NCBI RefSeq assembly: GCF_030758935.1
Contig: NZ_CP132333.1
Span: 1,054,992 to 1,118,991 of the forward strand
DNA from: Geothrix sp. PMB-07
Lineage (GTDB): Bacteria > Acidobacteriota > Holophagae > Holophagales > Holophagaceae
DNA length: 64,000 nt
Reading direction: 5' to 3'
A program made the translations under genes and the position numbers. This document shows, one piece after another, positions 61,113 through 64,000 of the stretch. Numbering within the stretch: the first letter of the stretch is position 1; each line of letters starts with the position of its first letter. Below the pieces are notes generated by a model. That model was not told the DNA's origin. It ran no database searches and saw only the letters and a program-made list of their open reading frames with translations.

Positions 61113-63041
61113 TCAGTCTCCGCTCCGTTTCTCTTCCAGCTCCAGCCATTCGGCCTCCAGCAGCTCCAGTTCGCTCTGGATGCGATCCCGGTCCTTCAGG
61201 GCCTGGTGTCCAGGGCTGTCCGGGCGCAGGAAGGCGCTGGGGTTCGCCAGGGTGCCATCGAGCTCCGCCAACTGCCGGTGTAAGGTCTCGAGGTTTTGCT
61301 CCACCTCGGTCAGGCGCCGCTGCTCTTTCTGGGAGAGCCCCGGCTTTTTGGGCTTGTCGGCGGTCGGGCGGGCGGTGGCTCGGGTTCCCTCGATTTTGGG
61401 CGGGGCCTGCTCTGCGGCTCGGGCCTCCCGCAGGCTCCGCACCGTGGTGGGGGCCCCCTCATAGAGTTCCCAACGGGGGCTGCCGGTGGGGTTCCAGGCC
61501 AAGGTATGGGTGGCCACCTGATCGAGGAAAAAGCGGTCGTGGCTTACCAGCACCAGGGTGCCGCCAAAGTCAGAGAGGGCCTCTTCCAAATTCTGAAGGG
61601 TCGGAATGTCGAGATCGTTGGTGGGTTCGTCCAGCACCAGCAGATCGGCGGGGTTCAGCATCGCCTTGGCCATGAGCAGCCGGTTCCGTTCTCCGCCGCT
61701 GAGGGTGGAGGCGGGCCGGGCCTGCTGATCCACCGGGAATCCGAAGCGGGTGAGGTAGACGTGGGCGAGCATGGTGCCGTTGCCCGTATCCACGACGGCG
61801 GCCCTGTCTGCCAGGTTGTCCAGGATGCTGCGCTGACCATCCAGTTCGCCGCGTCCCTGGGAGATGGCCGTCACGGCGAATTTGGGGTGGCGCACCACAG
61901 AACCAGCGGTGGGTTCCAACTCGCCGAGGAGCACCTTCAAGAGGGTGGACTTCCCACAGCCATTGGGCCCCAGCAGGGCGATGCGCATGCCGCGCTGCAG
62001 GCTGAGGTCCAGATGACCCAGCAGCTCCGGGCCGTTCGGGTAGGCGAAGCAAACGCCTTCCGCACGCACCAGGGCGTCGCTGCGGTTGTCGCCTTTTGAG
62101 AACGTGAGGCCCTGGCGGATCTCCTGCCGGGTGCGGTCGGTGACGGTGTCCTTGAGGTCGAGAACTTCCTGGATCCGGAGTTTGGATTTGCGCGTTCGGG
62201 CCTTGGCGCCACGGCGCAGCCAGGCCATTTCTCGACGCAGGCGGTTCTGCATGTGCTCGTTGAGCCGCGCCTCGCGGAACTCTCGATCAGACTTCTCCAA
62301 CAGGTAGTCGCTGTAGCCGCCCTCATAGCTGCGAAGCGCACCATCCTCCAGTTCCAGCATCCTGGAAACGACCGCATCCAGCAGGTGGCGGTCGTGGGTG
62401 ATGAGGAGGAGGGCGCCCTCAAACCCTGCCAGCCATGCCTCCAGGCGCTCCACCTGCTCAGGGTCCAGGTGGTTGGTGGGTTCATCCAACACCAGCACAT
62501 CGGGCTCCTTGAGCCAGGCCTGGGCGAGGGCCACGCGTTTCCGCCAGCCGCCGGAGAGGGATTCCACTTCGGCATCCAGGTCGGTCAGGCCCCAGACGGT
62601 GGCGGCCGCCTTGAGCCGCGGTGCCAGGTCCCAGCCCCAGTGGTGTAACAAATGCTCCACATTTTGCAATTCGTCAAAGAGGCGCGCCTCCGCGGCCCCG
62701 GCCGATCCATGGAGGACCTCGTGGATCTCCTGATGCCGGGCGAGGAGGGCGGCGTGGTCCGAGAGCGACGCCTCCAAAGCCTGGCGGATGCTGGCACCAG
62801 GCGCGAAATGGGGCTCCTGGCTGAGGCGCGCGACGCGCAGACCCTGGGTGATCACCACCTCGCCTGAATCGGGAATCTCGTCACCGGTGAGCAGGCGGAA
62901 GAGCGTGCTTTTCCCAGCGCCGTTGCGGCCGATGAGGCCCACCTTCTCGCCCTGGAAGAGCCCGAAACTCAATCCGTCCAGGATGGCTGTCGCGCCATAG
63001 CGTTTCGTGACATTGATCAAACTCAGGGCGATGGAAGGCAA
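61113..63041 (-). CDS. uup: ABC-F family ATPase, Uup type
   Basis: A 642-residue soluble protein with two ABC domains: Walker A GRNGAGKSTLFRLL and GPNGCGKSTLLKVL, signatures LSGGWRKRVALA and LSGGERNRLLMA, Walker B LVLDEPTNHLDPE and LVLDEPTNDLDIP. The linker WLRRGAKARTRKSKLRI and the C-terminal coiled coil (about 560-640) are features of Uup, which binds ribosomes and branched DNA and affects transposon excision. It starts at TTG, with GAGGAG 7 bases upstream. It is divergent from the MarR gene by 72 bases. Confidence 0.93.
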   Translation of the reverse strand: MPSIALSLINVTKRYGATAILDGLSFGLFQGEKVGLIGRNGAGKSTLFRLLTGDEIPDSGEVVITQGLRVARLSQEPHFAPGASIRQALEASLSDHAALLARHQEIHEVLHGSAGAAEARLFDELQNVEHLLHHWGWDLAPRLKAAATVWGLTDLDAEVESLSGGWRKRVALAQAWLKEPDVLVLDEPTNHLDPEQVERLEAWLAGFEGALLLITHDRHLLDAVVSRMLELEDGALRSYEGGYSDYLLEKSDREFREARLNEHMQNRLRREMAWLRRGAKARTRKSKLRIQEVLDLKDTVTDRTRQEIRQGLTFSKGDNRSDALVRAEGVCFAYPNGPELLGHLDLSLQRGMRIALLGPNGCGKSTLLKVLLGELEPTAGSVVRHPKFAVTAISQGRGELDGQRSILDNLADRAAVVDTGNGTMLAHVYLTRFGFPVDQQARPASTLSGGERNRLLMAKAMLNPADLLVLDEPTNDLDIPTLQNLEEALSDFGGTLVLVSHDRFFLDQVATHTLAWNPTGSPRWELYEGAPTTVRSLREARAAEQAPPKIEGTRATARPTADKPKKPGLSQKEQRRLTEVEQNLETLHRQLAELDGTLANPSAFLRPDSPGHQALKDRDRIQSELELLEAEWLELEEKRSGD

Positions 63042-63113
63042 GAATGGCTCCTCGGACCTTCCAGATTCCCATGAATGGGTTGATCCTTGGCCCGAAAGTC
63101 TTCCGAGGCACCC

Positions 63114-63617
63114 ATGTCACTTCAAGAAGAACTCCAGATGTCCATCCTGCCCCCGCCGGGAGTGCAGCTCATGCTTCAGCTGATGCTGACGCGGGAGGCG
63201 GTGATCCGCGTCCAGGAGCGGCTGTTCGAGGCCCACGGCCTGACCATCCAGCAGTACAACGTCCTGCGCATCGTCCGTGGTGGCCCCACCAAGGGCCACC
63301 CCATTTATGAGATCGAGCGGCGCATGATCTACCGCTTCGCCAACGTGACGCGTCTGGTGGACCGCCTGGAACTGCAGGGGCTCCTGAAGCGCGTGGCCGA
63401 TCCCAAGGATCGGCGCGTGAGCCGAGTGGTCATCACGCCGAAAGGTCGTCGGCTCATGGAGCGGCTGGATGTGCCGGTGCAGCAGATGGCCACACGTCTC
63501 ACCAGCTGCTGCGATGAAGCGGAATGCCTGGCCATGTCGAACCAGCTGGAACGACTGCGGGAGCACTGCTCCCAGCAGGAAACCGTTCAGGAAGAGCTGG
63601 TGGGCGCCATCAACTGA
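63114..63617 (+). CDS. MarR family transcriptional regulator
   Basis: A 167-residue winged-helix regulator: LTIQQYNVLRIVRGG (HTH helices), RFANVTRLVDRLELQGLLKRV (recognition helix), and the wing DPKDRRVSRVVITPKGRRL. MarR proteins bind DNA as dimers and are usually released by small phenolic or redox ligands; C-terminal CCDEAEC offers cysteines for redox control, which is only a possibility. ATG at 63114 has GAGG upstream. Nearest possible targets are itself and uup. Confidence 0.9.
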   Translation: MSLQEELQMSILPPPGVQLMLQLMLTREAVIRVQERLFEAHGLTIQQYNVLRIVRGGPTKGHPIYEIERRMIYRFANVTRLVDRLELQGLLKRVADPKDRRVSRVVITPKGRRLMERLDVPVQQMATRLTSCCDEAECLAMSNQLERLREHCSQQETVQEELVGAIN

Positions 63618-64000
63618 TCCAGCAGGTTGTAGGCCTCTGATTCGGAGAGGCCTTCAGCCTGCAACCAGCGGCCTCCGCCCAGATCCATGACAAGCCGCCG
63701 GGAGGGTGCATGCCACCAGCCCGAGCGGAGCGTGCGCGGGCCCGCCAACCGCGCACTCCCTTTGAGCTGCGCTTCGTTGGGCCGGGTCACGGCCTCGATG
63801 CGCCACGGGCCGCCCGTGGCGCTGCGAAGGTGGAGCAGCCCTTCAGCGAGACTCCACCGGCCGCCGGGAAACCGCAGCTTCACGCCGCCGGGAGCCGAGA
63901 TCTGGTCCCCTTGCATGGAGGGCGATTCCCCTTTCTCGGGCACCCAGCGGATGCCTGAAAAGGCCGTGGCGGCGGTATCCCAGCCCACACTGCCCAGGTC
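63587..64000 (-). CDS. partial protein of unknown function, N-terminus beyond window
   Basis: About 137 residues up to the window edge, open at its 5' end. Strand-rich sequence (GGVKLRFPGGRWSLAEGLLHL, PWRIEAVTRPNEAQL, LVMDLGGGRWLQAEG) suggests a beta-rich domain. The 3' end overlaps the convergent marR by 31 bases. No domain recognised. Whether a start codon lies in the window (GTG at 63988) cannot be decided. Confidence 0.6.
   Translation of the reverse strand, partial: DLGSVGWDTAATAFSGIRWVPEKGESPSMQGDQISAPGGVKLRFPGGRWSLAEGLLHLRSATGGPWRIEAVTRPNEAQLKGSARLAGPRTLRSGWWHAPSRRLVMDLGGGRWLQAEGLSESEAYNLLDQLMAPTSSS

Overview
The window comes from a GC-rich, Gram-negative-type bacterium. LpxD (lipid A synthesis), Lgt, a predicted outer-membrane barrel and many signal peptides indicate a diderm envelope. 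The mix of hybrid histidine kinases, a TolB-like/TPR Ser/Thr kinase, a DUF4953-type zinc protease and short bidirectional terminators fits Acidobacteriota, most likely Holophagae (Geothrix/Holophaga-like). That placement is inference; there is no rRNA gene here to test it. The region looks like ordinary chromosome: no insertion sequence, phage gene, CRISPR array or integrase was recognised.

Layout. 1-7.3 kb: a zinc metalloprotease (C-terminus cut by the window edge), a small DinB/tautomerase/arylamine N-acetyltransferase operon, an SDR divergent from a YbaK-type deacylase, a secreted DinB-like protein and a secreted metallophosphoesterase. 7.3-16.1 kb: two hypotheticals, an acetyl-CoA-synthetase-type ligase, a DUF2231 membrane protein, an AmpG-like transporter, an lgt-rluD-rhodanese operon and divergent lpxD. 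16.3-29.1 kb: eleven minus-strand genes with almost no spacing. In transcription order these are a membrane protein, hrpB, a GNAT acetyltransferase, acpS, cheR, two HDOD proteins, cheB, a FliK-C-terminal-like protein, a MASE1 histidine kinase and a REC-PAS-kinase-REC hybrid. The last seven look like a signalling/chemosensory module.

29.2-42.4 kb: a stand-alone C-terminal transketolase half with a small PH-like protein, a Ser/Thr kinase with TolB-like and TPR parts, an enoyl-CoA hydratase and C26 peptidase pair, ssb (flanked by a palindrome and two strong hairpins), a YbiT-type ABC-F protein and two tandem hybrid kinases. 42.4-52.7 kb: tcdA-tatD, tRNA-Arg(CCT), dCMP deaminase, a hypothetical, a Gfo/Idh - serine hydrolase - SpoIID operon, a small membrane protein with an M14 carboxypeptidase, and yebC. 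52.8-64 kb: a TPR membrane protein, ybeY with an unusual basic AT-hook-like tail, an AT-rich spacer, an rsmG-like gene, LysM, PfkB and Smr-like genes, a predicted barrel, two tandem secreted coiled-coil proteins with Lys-rich tails, uup, a MarR regulator and a partial gene at the edge.

The points most worth a second look are the CheR-HDOD-HDOD-CheB-FliK-like-kinase array, including an 18-bp tandem duplication that supplies a ribosome binding site; the YbeY tail next to an AT-rich spacer; the tandem Lys-rich coiled-coil secreted proteins; and several intergenic repeats. Starts were chosen from ribosome-binding-site spacing, overlap with the neighbour and where family homology begins. No database search was possible, so all family names rest on motif recognition.
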